The notes under the pieces: model-generated
Database searches by the model: none
Seen by the model: the letters and a program-made list of their open reading frames with translations, nothing else
What the model was told of the DNA's origin: nothing
Shown here: piece by piece, positions 28,349-37,021 of the stretch
How positions within the stretch are numbered: position 1 is the stretch's first letter
Layout: the number at the start of each line of letters is the position of its first letter
Made by a program: the position numbers and the translations under genes
Source: Haloplanus litoreus
Lineage (GTDB): Archaea; Halobacteriota; Halobacteria; Halobacteriales; Haloferacaceae
DNA: 64,000 bases
Reading direction: 5' to 3' (one strand)
NCBI RefSeq assembly: GCF_042677945.1
Contig: NZ_JBHUDN010000015.1

Positions 28349-28885
28349 ATGAACATCGGACTACTCAAAACGGACGACGTACTCCCCGAAACGGACATTC
28401 ACGATATCCTTCGAAACGACCGGCGCAGAAACGTTATCAAATGTCTCCAGGACCGCGGGCGCGAGGTATCGCTACGGGACCTGGCGGTCCACATCGCCGA
28501 AATCGAGACCAACGAATCGCCGCCGCCGAGCAACATCCGCGACAGCGTCTACGTCTCCCTCCACCAGACACACCTGCCGAAACTGGACGACGCTGGGATC
28601 GTCGAATACGACAGTGACCGGAAGACGATCATCCTCCGGAAATCGGCCCGGCAGGTCGACCTGTACATGGAGGTGGTCACCCGCTACGGCGTCACGTGGG
28701 CGACGTACTATCGTGCGGTCGGCACCGTCTCGCTGCTCACCGTGGTGCTCGCATCGACCGACACCCCACTCGTCTCGGCCGTCGATCCCCTCCTCTGGGC
28801 GTCGATTTTTCTCCTCGTCATCGCAGCCTCGACGCTCTACCAGTTCTGGTCCCGTCGCTGGCTCTATCTTCAACAACTCCTATAG
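28349..28885 (+). CDS. DUF7344-type winged-helix regulator with two transmembrane helices
   Basis: 178 residues from ATG 28349. The N-terminal 100 residues match the haloarchaeal DUF7344 winged-helix pattern: DIHDILRNDRRRNVIKCLQDRG, VSLRDLAVHIAEIE, SVYVSLHQTHLPKLDDAGIVEYDSDRKTI. Two hydrophobic segments follow (about 128-140 and 147-166), so it would be tethered to the membrane. Such proteins commonly sit next to surface-structure genes. Position, divergent from the SipW-type exoprotein cluster, makes it the likely local regulator. Direct targets are inferred. Confidence 0.82.
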   Translation: MNIGLLKTDDVLPETDIHDILRNDRRRNVIKCLQDRGREVSLRDLAVHIAEIETNESPPPSNIRDSVYVSLHQTHLPKLDDAGIVEYDSDRKTIILRKSARQVDLYMEVVTRYGVTWATYYRAVGTVSLLTVVLASTDTPLVSAVDPLLWASIFLLVIAASTLYQFWSRRWLYLQQLL

Positions 28886-29069
28886 GATTGTTGCCATAAT
28901 CTCCGCTGGCAGAATCGATATTGATACCAAAAGATTGAAATTGGAAGGAAATACAGTCGAGTTCGTGCAGGTATAGGACCGAAAGCACCGGCGATTGGCT
29001 TTTGAATATCATAGCTGATATTCGAAGGGATAAACTTATCGCCGCGTTTCACCCCACACAAAATACGAA

Positions 29070-29699
29070 ATGAGCGAGCTTCCCCCCACCCAGAAGGAGC
29101 TACCGTCAATACCGGAAGACATCGAGCGGTCGGCCTCGGCTATGGCCGACAACATCTGTGATGGCTTCATCTATCACGACCAGCGTAAGTACGAGGAGTC
29201 GGTGCGGGCGTTTACGGCCGTCGACGTTGTTCAGTTCGACCATCTGACCGACGAGGAAGCCCGGAGGGCCGCAGTCGGCTACGTCGACGCCCTCTGGGCG
29301 AAAGACGAAGTCGAAGAGTCCTGTCGGGTGAACGGCGAACTCGACCCCGACCGACTAGAGGCTGCGGATTGGTCCCCGGTGAAGGCCGCGTTCGAGCGTC
29401 GGGCGTCCGTCGCCGACATCGATCCACGGTACGCGGAACTGACGACCGAAGCCTGGATCAACCACAAGACAAAAGGCGACTATCTGACGCCGACGATGCG
29501 TGCGCAGATGCTCGAACTCCGGTCGGTGCTCCAGCAGCAGACCTACCCCGAGAAACCCCGACACGGACAGTACGGGTTCGGCCCGGAGCCGGTACAGTAC
29601 GCTCTGGGGATCGAACTCCACGATATGCGTCGGTGGGAGCAAGCACGCGAGGCGATGGTCCCGTACTTCCAGTACATCCTCGACGAACGGGATCAGTAG
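29070..29699 (+). CDS. hypothetical protein, unrecognised
   Basis: 209 residues from ATG 29070, with an AAACTTAT element about 35-40 bases upstream. Acidic, helical and soluble: no signal, no membrane segment, and no Cys-pair. Notable blocks are FIYHDQRKYEESVRAF, YVDALWAKDEVEESC, TTEAWINHKTKGDYLTP and a closing MRRWEQAREAMVPYFQYI. The helical repeats are weakly reminiscent of TPR-type proteins but no motif is clear. Codon use is as in neighbours. The 184 bases before it are AT-richer than average and hold no gene. Confidence 0.6.
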   Translation: MSELPPTQKELPSIPEDIERSASAMADNICDGFIYHDQRKYEESVRAFTAVDVVQFDHLTDEEARRAAVGYVDALWAKDEVEESCRVNGELDPDRLEAADWSPVKAAFERRASVADIDPRYAELTTEAWINHKTKGDYLTPTMRAQMLELRSVLQQQTYPEKPRHGQYGFGPEPVQYALGIELHDMRRWEQAREAMVPYFQYILDERDQ

Positions 29700-29727
29700 A
29701 GATTCCGGGGCCCACCCCGCCACCCAT

Positions 29728-30552
29728 TCAGTGCGCCGTCATCGCCTCCGGCGAGAGCTGTGCCTCGAACACCCGGGCGCCACAGGATTCGCAGGTGGCC
29801 GCGATGACGTCGATGGAACGACAGCACGACTCCACCGTCTCCTCGCCGAGGGTCACCGGGCCGTCACAGGACGGACAGCGCTCCAACCACAGACGCAGGG
29901 AGCCGAGTACTTCCGTCCGTTCGTCGAAGCCGAGGCGGTGCCATCCCTGGTGGCGTTCGCGAAATTCGCTCTCGGCCGCCAGGTCGGCCAGGTAGGCCGC
30001 TCGTGACTCCCACTGCCCGACGCGCGTATCGTCGACGTAGGCTTCGTAGGCGCCACCATAGGACTCGACCCGGACCCGGTCGGGGTCGATATCCAGACCG
30101 TCGAACAGAGCGGCGATTCCCTCGTCCACGTCGTCGCGTTCGCGGAGGCGGTGGATCCGCTCGGTCCAGGCCGTCCGGAACTCCTCGGTGAGACAGAGAT
30201 CGGTCCCCTCCCGGCACTCCTCGACGGCCTCGACGTCGAGGAGGAACGATTCGATGTCCGCGTCGTCGCCGATGGCCGGCGGCTCTACCTCGTGTTTGTC
30301 GAACAGTTTCAACACCGAATCAGGGAGATATCGCTTGGTCAGCGTCGGCGTTCCCGGTACGAGGTAGCCCCGCAGATAGATGGCGGCGACCGACACCGCG
30401 AACACGACCATCCCCGCCGGCGGCGACACGACGCCGACGACGCCGGCCAGGACGACGGCGATGGCCAGATTGACGACCGTACACGGCGTACACCGGTTCT
30501 CGCCGGTGTATTCCGGTTGGCGGAGACGATGCACGCGTTCACTGAGGGACAT
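29728..30552 (-). CDS. membrane protein with N-terminal Cys pair and C-terminal zinc ribbon
   Basis: 274 residues from ATG 30552. N-terminal CTPCTVVNLAIAV leads into two hydrophobic helices (about 28-50 and 50-66), then GYLVPGTPTLTKRYLPDSVLKLF. A soluble acidic middle follows, and the end has RCPSCDGPV, SCCRS and CESCGARV, a double zinc-ribbon. The same architecture occurs in other haloarchaea without known function. The minus-strand AATTATCTA element near 30582-30590 is a plausible TATA. Confidence 0.75.
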   Translation of the reverse strand: MSLSERVHRLRQPEYTGENRCTPCTVVNLAIAVVLAGVVGVVSPPAGMVVFAVSVAAIYLRGYLVPGTPTLTKRYLPDSVLKLFDKHEVEPPAIGDDADIESFLLDVEAVEECREGTDLCLTEEFRTAWTERIHRLRERDDVDEGIAALFDGLDIDPDRVRVESYGGAYEAYVDDTRVGQWESRAAYLADLAAESEFRERHQGWHRLGFDERTEVLGSLRLWLERCPSCDGPVTLGEETVESCCRSIDVIAATCESCGARVFEAQLSPEAMTAH

Positions 30553-30634
30553 ATCGTTCACGTACACCACGTCGCGACGCTTAGATAATTGCTCGTTAAC
30601 CGGAGTATGGCCGTCGTTTCGTGACCTCCGGCGA

Positions 30635-32773
30635 TCAGACCGTCACGGTTTCCCCGCGCCTCACCGCCCGCTCCGGCACGTCGACGACGAGGTCGTGCCC
30701 CTCGAGTCGGTAGCGTCCGGGGTTGCCGACGGTGACCTCGAACGTGCCGTCGGTGACCGAGGCGAAGCGGGTGTACTCGAAGTCGGCGCCGGGGATGGAG
30801 ACGTCGGCGACGAGGCGAACGGTGTCGGTCCCGTCGACAGTACCACGGAGGGTTGCCCCGGGGACGACCCGGAAGACCTTCCGGGCACCGTCGCCCGACT
30901 CGGTCGCGTAGAGCGCCCGGAAGTGGCCGGCGCCGCCGAGATTGCTGGAGAACGCGCCCCCGAAGCGGTCGTGCAGGCAGGACTGCACGGTCGAGGAGGC
31001 GATCAGGCCGAGATGGGGCAAATCGCGGGTGACGACGAAACCGACGCGGCCGTCGAACTCGTCGTACCACTCGTCGGCGTCGGTCGAGAACAGGAAGTCC
31101 TCGTAGGTCCGTTCGGCGTAGCTGTACGACGCAGCCTCGCCGTTGACGAAGTAGTTGTACACCCGAACTCGGCCCCACTTCGCGAGGACGTAGCTCTCGG
31201 GGTAGGGGATGTCGCGGTCCTCGACGTACCCGGTGATCCACCGCGCGGCCTCGTAAGTCGCGTCGTCGATGACGAGTCGCCGGTCGATGAGCGCGGAGTA
31301 CAGCCCACCCGACCCGACGGCGACGCCGGCGAGCCCCCCCAGCAACGCCAGGCGAGTTCGGTCCGGAACCACCAGGTCGGGGGCGGCACCGCCGTCGGTG
31401 GCGGCCGGGGGCGTGCCGTCTGATCGCATGGGTACGGGCGGGTAGAGGAGGTCGAGCCACCAGGCGAGCGTCACGAACGCGACGCCACCGAGGACGGCGG
31501 CGAACGGGGCGAGTTCGCCCCCGAATCGACGCTGGATCGCCGCCAACGTCCCGAAGTGAACGACGTAGACGCCGACCACGAGCCACCCGGACTCGAGACG
31601 CATCCAGCCCCGCCGGGCCGCCCACACCAGCGTCGGGACGGCGAGGACGGGTGCGAACCCGAGGATGACGAGGACACCCACGGCGCCGTAGTTGCTTCCG
31701 ACGCCGGCGAGTTCGGCGGCTTGCGTCGACGAGAAGAAAGCGAGACCGCGGTCGAGTTCGGTCGAGAGGATCGTCAGCCGCCGAACCGCGACGGCGGCGG
31801 CGACGGCGAGGACTGCCTCGACGGCCGCCAGCCACGTCCACGATCCGCCCACGCGACGGATGCCGACGGTGACCGCGAGCAGTCCGACGGCGCCGACCGC
31901 CAGCAGGTCGAGCGCGTAGACGGTCGCCGGGAACTGCCAGCCGAGGAGGTGGTGAACGGCGTGGGCGAGTACCGCACCCCCGACGAGGCCGGCGACGACG
32001 GGCGCGAGCCGTTCGGGACCGGGGCGTCTGATCTCCACCAGTGCGACCAGCGCGAGCGAGACGGCGAGCGGGAAGAGCAGGAGGGGGGCGGCCTCCCAGG
32101 AGAGGGTCTGTGCGGCGACGGCGACGGCGAGGACGCCCGCGCCGAGCCACGTCCGCCGGTCGCGCTCGTGTCGAGTGAGCAGGTCGACGACGACGAGGAC
32201 CGTCAAGGCGAGCCACACGTAGTCGAAGGCGTGGTGGTCGGCCACGCCGAGCGCAGTCCGGTAGGCGTGGGCCGGCGTGACGGCCAGCAACCCCGCCGAG
32301 GCGAGTCCTACGCGGACGTCGCCGGAGACGCGGACGGCGATGCCGTAGACCAACCCGGCCGTGACGACGGCCGCGACGACGGGATACCACGCGAGGACGA
32401 ACCCCGAGGCCCACGTGCTCCCGCCGAGCAGCGTCGTCGCCGTCGCGAGCGTCGCCACGAGGAGCGGTTCGCCCGCGACCGCTCGCGCGGGAAGCGACGG
32501 AATCGGGCCACCGGCGAGGGACTGATCCACCAGATACCGGTAGAAGTAGGGATCGTTCGAGACGAGGACGACCCAGTCATCACGGAACACGTCGAAGACC
32601 GTCGGGAGACGAACGACGACGACGAGAGCGAGGGCGGCGGCGAGGGCGAGACGTATGGGGACGCGGCGGCGACCACTCGGATCGCCGCCGACGGCCTCGC
32701 CTGCGTCGGTGTCGGTGTCGATGTCCTCATCCACGACGATCACCTCGACGACGCCCGCTCCGGGAGTGTCCAC
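30635..32773 (-). CDS. STT3/AglB-like oligosaccharyltransferase-family membrane protein
   Basis: 712 residues from a GTG start. About a dozen transmembrane segments cover residues 40-450, then a soluble C-terminal half. STT3-type acidic loop motifs are present: VSNDPYFYRYLV (first loop) and GVADHHAFDYVW (the DHH/E-type second motif). The WWDYG catalytic-site motif of true AglB is replaced by AKWGRVRVYNYFVNGEAASY, a variant seen in haloarchaeal paralogues. True AglB transfers glycans from dolichol phosphate to Asn sequons; this member may use a different acceptor or donor. Adjacent sugar transferase and UppP genes suggest surface-glycan synthesis. Confidence 0.82.
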   Translation of the reverse strand: MDTPGAGVVEVIVVDEDIDTDTDAGEAVGGDPSGRRRVPIRLALAAALALVVVVRLPTVFDVFRDDWVVLVSNDPYFYRYLVDQSLAGGPIPSLPARAVAGEPLLVATLATATTLLGGSTWASGFVLAWYPVVAAVVTAGLVYGIAVRVSGDVRVGLASAGLLAVTPAHAYRTALGVADHHAFDYVWLALTVLVVVDLLTRHERDRRTWLGAGVLAVAVAAQTLSWEAAPLLLFPLAVSLALVALVEIRRPGPERLAPVVAGLVGGAVLAHAVHHLLGWQFPATVYALDLLAVGAVGLLAVTVGIRRVGGSWTWLAAVEAVLAVAAAVAVRRLTILSTELDRGLAFFSSTQAAELAGVGSNYGAVGVLVILGFAPVLAVPTLVWAARRGWMRLESGWLVVGVYVVHFGTLAAIQRRFGGELAPFAAVLGGVAFVTLAWWLDLLYPPVPMRSDGTPPAATDGGAAPDLVVPDRTRLALLGGLAGVAVGSGGLYSALIDRRLVIDDATYEAARWITGYVEDRDIPYPESYVLAKWGRVRVYNYFVNGEAASYSYAERTYEDFLFSTDADEWYDEFDGRVGFVVTRDLPHLGLIASSTVQSCLHDRFGGAFSSNLGGAGHFRALYATESGDGARKVFRVVPGATLRGTVDGTDTVRLVADVSIPGADFEYTRFASVTDGTFEVTVGNPGRYRLEGHDLVVDVPERAVRRGETVTV

Positions 32774-32845
32774 ACATCCGTTCGAGAGGTGTGCGTGCAG
32801 CTACATATAATCGATTCGTGGCGGGTCGGGGAAGTCGGGTATTCG

Positions 32846-34261
32846 TCATCGGATCAGCGCGACTGCGTCCCGGAACACCATCCAGAGTTGCCGCAGGACG
32901 ATCCGCAGATCGAACCAGAAGGACTGATTTCGGATGTAGGCGACGTCGTACCGGAGCTTCTCGTCGGGCTTCGTGCTCGTCACGTCGTTGACCTGGGCCA
33001 ACCCCGTCAGGCCGGGTTTGACGAACCAGCGCTGCCGCCAGGAGCTGACCTCGGATTCGATTTCGGCTTCCTCGTCGACCCAGGCCGCTCGCGGGCCGAC
33101 GACGCTCATACGGCCCGTGAGAATCGACAGAAGTTGAGGTATCTCGTCGAGGTGCGTCGCTCGGAGGACCCGCCCAACGCGGGTGATGCGGTCGTTCTCC
33201 TCGTCGTCGAGGGGGGTCGCCGACTCGCCTTCGGGAACCATCGTCCGGAACTTGTAGACCGTGAAGGTGTCCCCGAACTCCGCGGTTCGCTGCTGGGCGT
33301 AGAAGACGGAGCCGCCGTCGTCGAGTTTGATCGCGGCGGCGATCAGGAGCATGAGCGGCGCGAGCGTGAGGAGTGCCACGAGGGAGAAGACTACATCGAA
33401 CGCGCGCTTGAGGACGTGGTTCTGCCAATCCCACGGTTCGAGGTCGATGTCGACCAGTTCGCCGGTTTCGACGCCGGTCGTCAGGACGGCGTCGGCGTGG
33501 CGGTGGTGGACCTTGGCGTTGACACCTGTCCGGTAGCAGGTGTCGAGCGTACCGAAGAACTCCTCTTGATCCGGGTACGCGAACGCGAAGACGACGGTGT
33601 CGATGTCGCGTTCGATGAGCAGTTCCTCCAGTCGGGCCAGCCCACCGAGACAGTCCTCGTCGATCGACACCCTGCTGACGGTGCCGCCGTCGGGCGTCGC
33701 AATGGAGAGACCGTCGCCGTCGGCCGACTGACGGAACCGCGAGGCGAGCGAGGAGACGTAGCCCTCGACGGGCACGTCGGTCTCTTGAATCACGTCCTCG
33801 ATGGTTGCCGGGTCGTCGCCGACGACGAGGGCACGGTTCGGATCGACCCGCGGGCGACGGCGGATGGCGACGAACCACGCCGGGAGGACCCCGGCCATCG
33901 TCAGCGTGGAGAGAACGAGCGTCGTTCGCGGAAGCCGGTAGGTGTAGTCGAAGTACCCGACGGCCGCCAGCGCGACGGCCGCGAAGACGACTCGCCGTTC
34001 CACGATGAGGATGGTATCGAGGACGCGCCGGGGACGGGGTTTGAAGACGGGGATCAACGCCCCAAGGACCACGACGAGCGTCGTCAGGATGGCGAGCGTC
34101 AGATCGCCGTTCGACAGCGTCGTCGACGGCAGGCGACTGAACACCGGCACCACGACTGCCAGTCGCTGGACGAACGGGTGGTTCGCGACGCCGACGCTCG
34201 CCGCCACGAGCGTCGCTGTCCCTACCCCACTGACGAGTCTGAACCGCCACCCCGAGAGCAT
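32846..34261 (-). CDS. polyprenyl-phosphate sugar phosphotransferase (WcaJ/WbaP-type)
   Basis: 471 residues from ATG 34261; a GTG directly before it is also possible. Four or five N-terminal TM helices, a CoA-binding-like middle domain (ALVVGDDPATIEDVI; DTVVFAFAYPDQEEFFGTL), a TM at about 285-310 (KRAFDVVFSLVALLTLAPLMLL) and the cytosolic bacterial sugar transferase domain: VFYAQQRTAEFGDTFTVYKFRTM, THLDEIPQLLSILTGRMSVVGPRA, KPGLTGLAQVN. It starts glycan assembly by moving a hexose-1-phosphate onto a polyprenyl phosphate. Pairs with UppP, which recycles the carrier. Confidence 0.92.
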   Translation of the reverse strand: MLSGWRFRLVSGVGTATLVAASVGVANHPFVQRLAVVVPVFSRLPSTTLSNGDLTLAILTTLVVVLGALIPVFKPRPRRVLDTILIVERRVVFAAVALAAVGYFDYTYRLPRTTLVLSTLTMAGVLPAWFVAIRRRPRVDPNRALVVGDDPATIEDVIQETDVPVEGYVSSLASRFRQSADGDGLSIATPDGGTVSRVSIDEDCLGGLARLEELLIERDIDTVVFAFAYPDQEEFFGTLDTCYRTGVNAKVHHRHADAVLTTGVETGELVDIDLEPWDWQNHVLKRAFDVVFSLVALLTLAPLMLLIAAAIKLDDGGSVFYAQQRTAEFGDTFTVYKFRTMVPEGESATPLDDEENDRITRVGRVLRATHLDEIPQLLSILTGRMSVVGPRAAWVDEEAEIESEVSSWRQRWFVKPGLTGLAQVNDVTSTKPDEKLRYDVAYIRNQSFWFDLRIVLRQLWMVFRDAVALIR

Positions 34262-34411
34262 CACGAGATTGATGCCCGCACAGCTATTTGGTTAGTTAGT
34301 TGTTAAGATAGCAAACTCCACGACGGCGGACGGGTCGGTCGATCGAGGTAATCGACACCTACCAACGGACAGGCTGCGCATTCCGGGCACTTTAGCCCGC
34401 TTAACGGTCGA

Positions 34412-35218
34412 TTAAACGGCCAGACCGCCGAGGATGGCCAGCCCGCCGAGCCCCACACAGAGGAGCCAGACGGCCACGCGGCGGACCACCCGCATCAACA
34501 CGTCGATGGTGGCGTAGCCCACGATAGCGGCGGCGACGAGGGCGACGAATCCGGCGGTCGGCGACACGCCGATACCGCCCGTCCGGACGAGTCCGACACC
34601 CCCGCCGAGGAGGGCGGCGGGGATGCTGAGCAGAAAGGAGAGTCGAAAGGCCGCCGTACCCTCGTGACCCCGCAGGAGGAGTGCGCTCGTGGTCGTGCCC
34701 GACCGGGAGACGCCGGGCAGGATGGCGAGGCCCTGCAGGGCGCCGACGAGGAGGGCATCGAGAGCGTCCGGGGTGGACCGGGTCGCCAGGGTGGAGGCGT
34801 CCGCGACCCGCTGGAGCAGTCCGGTGGCAACCAGCAACACCCCGATGAGGGCCACGAACGTCCCACCGGCGAGTTCGGAGACGACGGCGTCCAGAGCCAG
34901 AAGCGCGACCACGCCGACGGCGGCGGACGCGGCGGTGGCGACGGCGACGAAGGAGAGCGTCGCCGTCTCGCCGTCGAACGCCGAGTCCGGCCGAACCGCC
35001 GACCACGACGAGAGCGCCGTGTGCACCTCCTCGCGGTAGTAGACGGTGGCCGAGACGGCCGTGCCGAGGTGAAGAAAGAGCGCATACGAGACGGCGACGC
35101 CCGGCCGTTCGCCCAGCGCCGTCAGGGTGATGGCGACGTTCCCCTCGCTGGAGATGGGGAGCCACTCGAACACGCCCTGGAGGATGCCCACGACGACGGC
35201 CACCAGATGTGGGTCCAT
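34412..35218 (-). CDS. uppP: undecaprenyl-diphosphatase-type phosphatase (UppP/BacA)
   Basis: 268 residues, about eight TM helices. Family signatures: ILQGVFEWLPISSEGN (the QGxxExLPISSxxH region, with Asn for the usual final His) and AILPGVSRSGTTTSALLL (PGxSRSG). It hydrolyses polyprenyl pyrophosphate back to the monophosphate carrier for glycan synthesis. TATA-like TTCTATATGT on the minus strand near 35240-35249, about 25-30 bases from the ATG. Same orientation as the sugar transferase gene, 150 bases apart. Confidence 0.93.
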   Translation of the reverse strand: MDPHLVAVVVGILQGVFEWLPISSEGNVAITLTALGERPGVAVSYALFLHLGTAVSATVYYREEVHTALSSWSAVRPDSAFDGETATLSFVAVATAASAAVGVVALLALDAVVSELAGGTFVALIGVLLVATGLLQRVADASTLATRSTPDALDALLVGALQGLAILPGVSRSGTTTSALLLRGHEGTAAFRLSFLLSIPAALLGGGVGLVRTGGIGVSPTAGFVALVAAAIVGYATIDVLMRVVRRVAVWLLCVGLGGLAILGGLAV

Positions 35219-35281
35219 ACCGGGAAGAAACTGTCAACACATATAGAACGTCGGCATCCGGTAACTCGGCTGGCGGGATGG

Positions 35282-35524
35282 TCAGGAGTGTTCGACGTCA
35301 GTCGTCACTGCACGGCCGTGGCCGCGACGGTGGGGGGATCTGTCGGTGGGGCGGCGGCCGAGTCGGCGGCCACAGAGCACGAGGAGTCCTGCCAACGGCG
35401 CCGCCGGGTGGAAGAGGGCCAACAGCAGGGTGAACGCCAGGATGGTCGGGAGCGGGCCGCTCGCCGCGTAGTCGGCGAGGCGGTCACAGCGGGGACGGGT
35501 GTGTCGGGTCGCGTGCGGGGACAT
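35282..35524 (-). CDS. possible small one-helix membrane protein
   Basis: 80 residues from ATG 35524: MSPHATRHTRPRCDRLADYA, one hydrophobic segment (LPTILAFTLLLALFHPAAPLAGLLVLC, about 25-50) and a basic Arg/His tail. Some halophile small proteins have this layout, but the basic tail is unlike the acidic proteome, and no homologue is recognised. If it is not real, 35219-35761 is a 540-base intergenic region holding only the operator and promoter of the GbsR-like gene. Confidence 0.3.
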   Translation of the reverse strand: MSPHATRHTRPRCDRLADYAASGPLPTILAFTLLLALFHPAAPLAGLLVLCGRRLGRRPTDRSPHRRGHGRAVTTDVEHS

Positions 35525-35647
35525 AGGGAGGGGAGGGACCGAGCCGCGGAGGCGGCACGGAGCGTGTGTCGGGCCGAAGCGGTGGAAGCGCGCGGACCAC
35601 GGGGGACCGGTGGTCCGGCGTCGTTCGGGAAGTGAGCCGGTCGTTCT

Positions 35648-35673
35648 GTTTGTTCGGCTCGTTCCGAACAAAC
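35648..35673. promoter_or_regulatory. perfect 10-base inverted repeat operator
   Basis: Arms GTTTGTTCGG (35648-35657) and CCGAACAAAC (35664-35673) with a 6-base spacer CTCGTT. A third half-site CCGAACA follows at 35677-35683, directly against the TATA element at 35684-35692 (GTTTAATAC). Binding here would block TFB/TBP access, so autoregulation by the downstream regulator is inferred. Confidence 0.7.
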
Positions 35674-35683
35674 GTACCGAACA

Positions 35684-35692
35684 GTTTAATAC
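35684..35692 (+). promoter_or_regulatory. TATA box of the GbsR/MarR-like gene
   Basis: GTTTAATAC next to the palindromic operator. Transcription should start near 35712-35718, giving a leader of about 45-50 bases before the GTG at 35762. Confidence 0.55.
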
Positions 35693-35761
35693 TTACGGTT
35701 CGACAGGTTGGGACGTGAACGAACGGCGGACCGACTGCTCGGGCGGCGACGGGGGCCGACG

Positions 35762-36277
35762 GTGAGAGACGAATCGCGGGCCGCCCGGGAGGAGGTCATC
35801 GAGTCGATGGAGCGTTCGGCGGAAGTGTACGGGTTGAGTCGGAGCGCCGGTCGGGTGTACGGCGCCCTTTACTTCTCGACCGAGCCGCTCTCCATCCCAG
35901 AGCTCGTCGAGGAGACCGGGTACGCGAAATCGACCATCAGCAACGTGACCCGAAAGCTCACGCGGATCGGGTTGATCCGCCGTCGGTCCTCGGGTGGCGG
36001 TGGGCGGCGGGTTCAGTTCGAACCCGAGACGGATCTCTGGTTCGTCGTGCAGGACGTCTTCCAGCAGTACGTGGCCCGCGAGATGGGAACGACACGACGG
36101 ACCCTCGACCGATCCCTGACCCGCCTCGACGGGAGCGGCGTCGACGACACGCGGACGTACGATCGCATCGAGGAGCTAGCGGCCACCTACGACGAGTTCG
36201 AGACGCTCCTCGAACTCGCCATGGATCACTCGGTCGAGGAACTGATCGACGCCATCGAGGCCTACGACGCCGACTGA
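35762..36277 (+). CDS. GbsR/MarR-type transcriptional regulator
   Basis: 171 residues from GTG 35762; a longer frame from 35708 adds Arg-rich residues unlike the family start. Winged helix: MERSAEVYGLSRSAGRVYGALYFSTEPLSIPELVEETGYAKSTISNVTRKL, then LIRRRSSGGGGRRVQFEPE, the GbsR pattern with a helical dimerisation tail. Such regulators control osmolyte or transport genes. The perfect inverted repeat over its promoter suggests self-regulation. No adjacent gene is an obvious target. Confidence 0.85.
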   Translation: MRDESRAAREEVIESMERSAEVYGLSRSAGRVYGALYFSTEPLSIPELVEETGYAKSTISNVTRKLTRIGLIRRRSSGGGGRRVQFEPETDLWFVVQDVFQQYVAREMGTTRRTLDRSLTRLDGSGVDDTRTYDRIEELAATYDEFETLLELAMDHSVEELIDAIEAYDAD

Positions 36278-36283
36278 CACCGG

Positions 36284-36835
36284 CTACCACGACACCGTGT
36301 AGACGCAGACGTCGTCCCCGTCCCGCCGACATCGGTCGCCGTCCTCCTCGACGAAGACGAACGATTCGACGGGCGCGTACTCCCGGGCGACCGCACGGAT
36401 CAGGCCCCGGTCGAACTCACAGGGATAGGGGTTCTTGCAGGTCACCGTTCCCGTGCGCTCGTCGACCGATTCGAATCGGTAGAAGCCGATGTCGCCACCG
36501 CGGTGGTTCCGTCCGTAGGCGTCGTTGACGGCGCGCAGACCCGCCGCGACGGTGGACGGATCGGCGGGCCAGTCGGCCACGTCGGGGATCTGTTCGCCGA
36601 GGCGGTCCAGAATGTGGGGCTCGAGTTCCGCCGCGATGGCCTCGAACGTGTTCAGCCAGGCCTGCTGAGGGTACCACTCGTCGGGCGAGGGGTCGTCGAT
36701 GCCGTTGGCCGCGAGGGCGTTGTACGCCGTCTCCCGGTAGGACTCGGAGAATCTGGCGAGTGCGTCGTCGACGACGGTGAGAATCGTCTGCCCGTGGACT
36801 TCCACACCCTCGTCGAAGGCCTCGTATGGTGCCAT
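36284..36835 (-). CDS. uncharacterised haloarchaeal protein
   Basis: 183 residues. Soluble, acidic. Visible blocks: HGQTILTVVDDALARFSESYRETAYNALAANGIDDPSPDEWYPQ in the first half and KNPYPCEFDRGLIRAVAREYAPVESFVFVEEDGDRCRRDGDDVCVYTVSW at the end. Three Cys in the C-terminal half (CEFD, DRCRRDGDDVC) resemble the ligand-binding ends of V4R/HNOB-like sensor domains, but this is a weak match. Convergent with the GbsR-like gene, 6 bases apart. Confidence 0.65.
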   Translation of the reverse strand: MAPYEAFDEGVEVHGQTILTVVDDALARFSESYRETAYNALAANGIDDPSPDEWYPQQAWLNTFEAIAAELEPHILDRLGEQIPDVADWPADPSTVAAGLRAVNDAYGRNHRGGDIGFYRFESVDERTGTVTCKNPYPCEFDRGLIRAVAREYAPVESFVFVEEDGDRCRRDGDDVCVYTVSW

Positions 36836-37021
36836 CCACCCGTTGTGGGAGGGGAGACGGCAAATAGGTTGGTGGGACGGTGCCGGCGAGGAGACGGGGG
36901 AAGATCCGTCCGTGCCACCGGTCCCGAATCGTCCCGGCTGGACACCGACGTTCAGCTGAGAGTTTCAGGGTTGATACCCACATCCGAACCGTTATTCGCG
37001 CCTCGCCAGTATCGACCCACG

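Noticed and set aside
20388..28885. integrated provirus or transposon
   Set aside because: No integrase, transposase, terminal repeats or intact tRNA target was found; gene density and composition resemble the flanks.
31556..34306. 916-codon plus-strand open frame
   Set aside because: It lies antisense to the STT3-like and sugar transferase genes, which have clear family motifs; composition is that of reversed coding DNA.
36503..37021. N-terminal extension of the 37022 sensor kinase
   Set aside because: The added residues are antisense to the 36284-36835 gene; the receiver domain begins normally just after the ATG at 37022.
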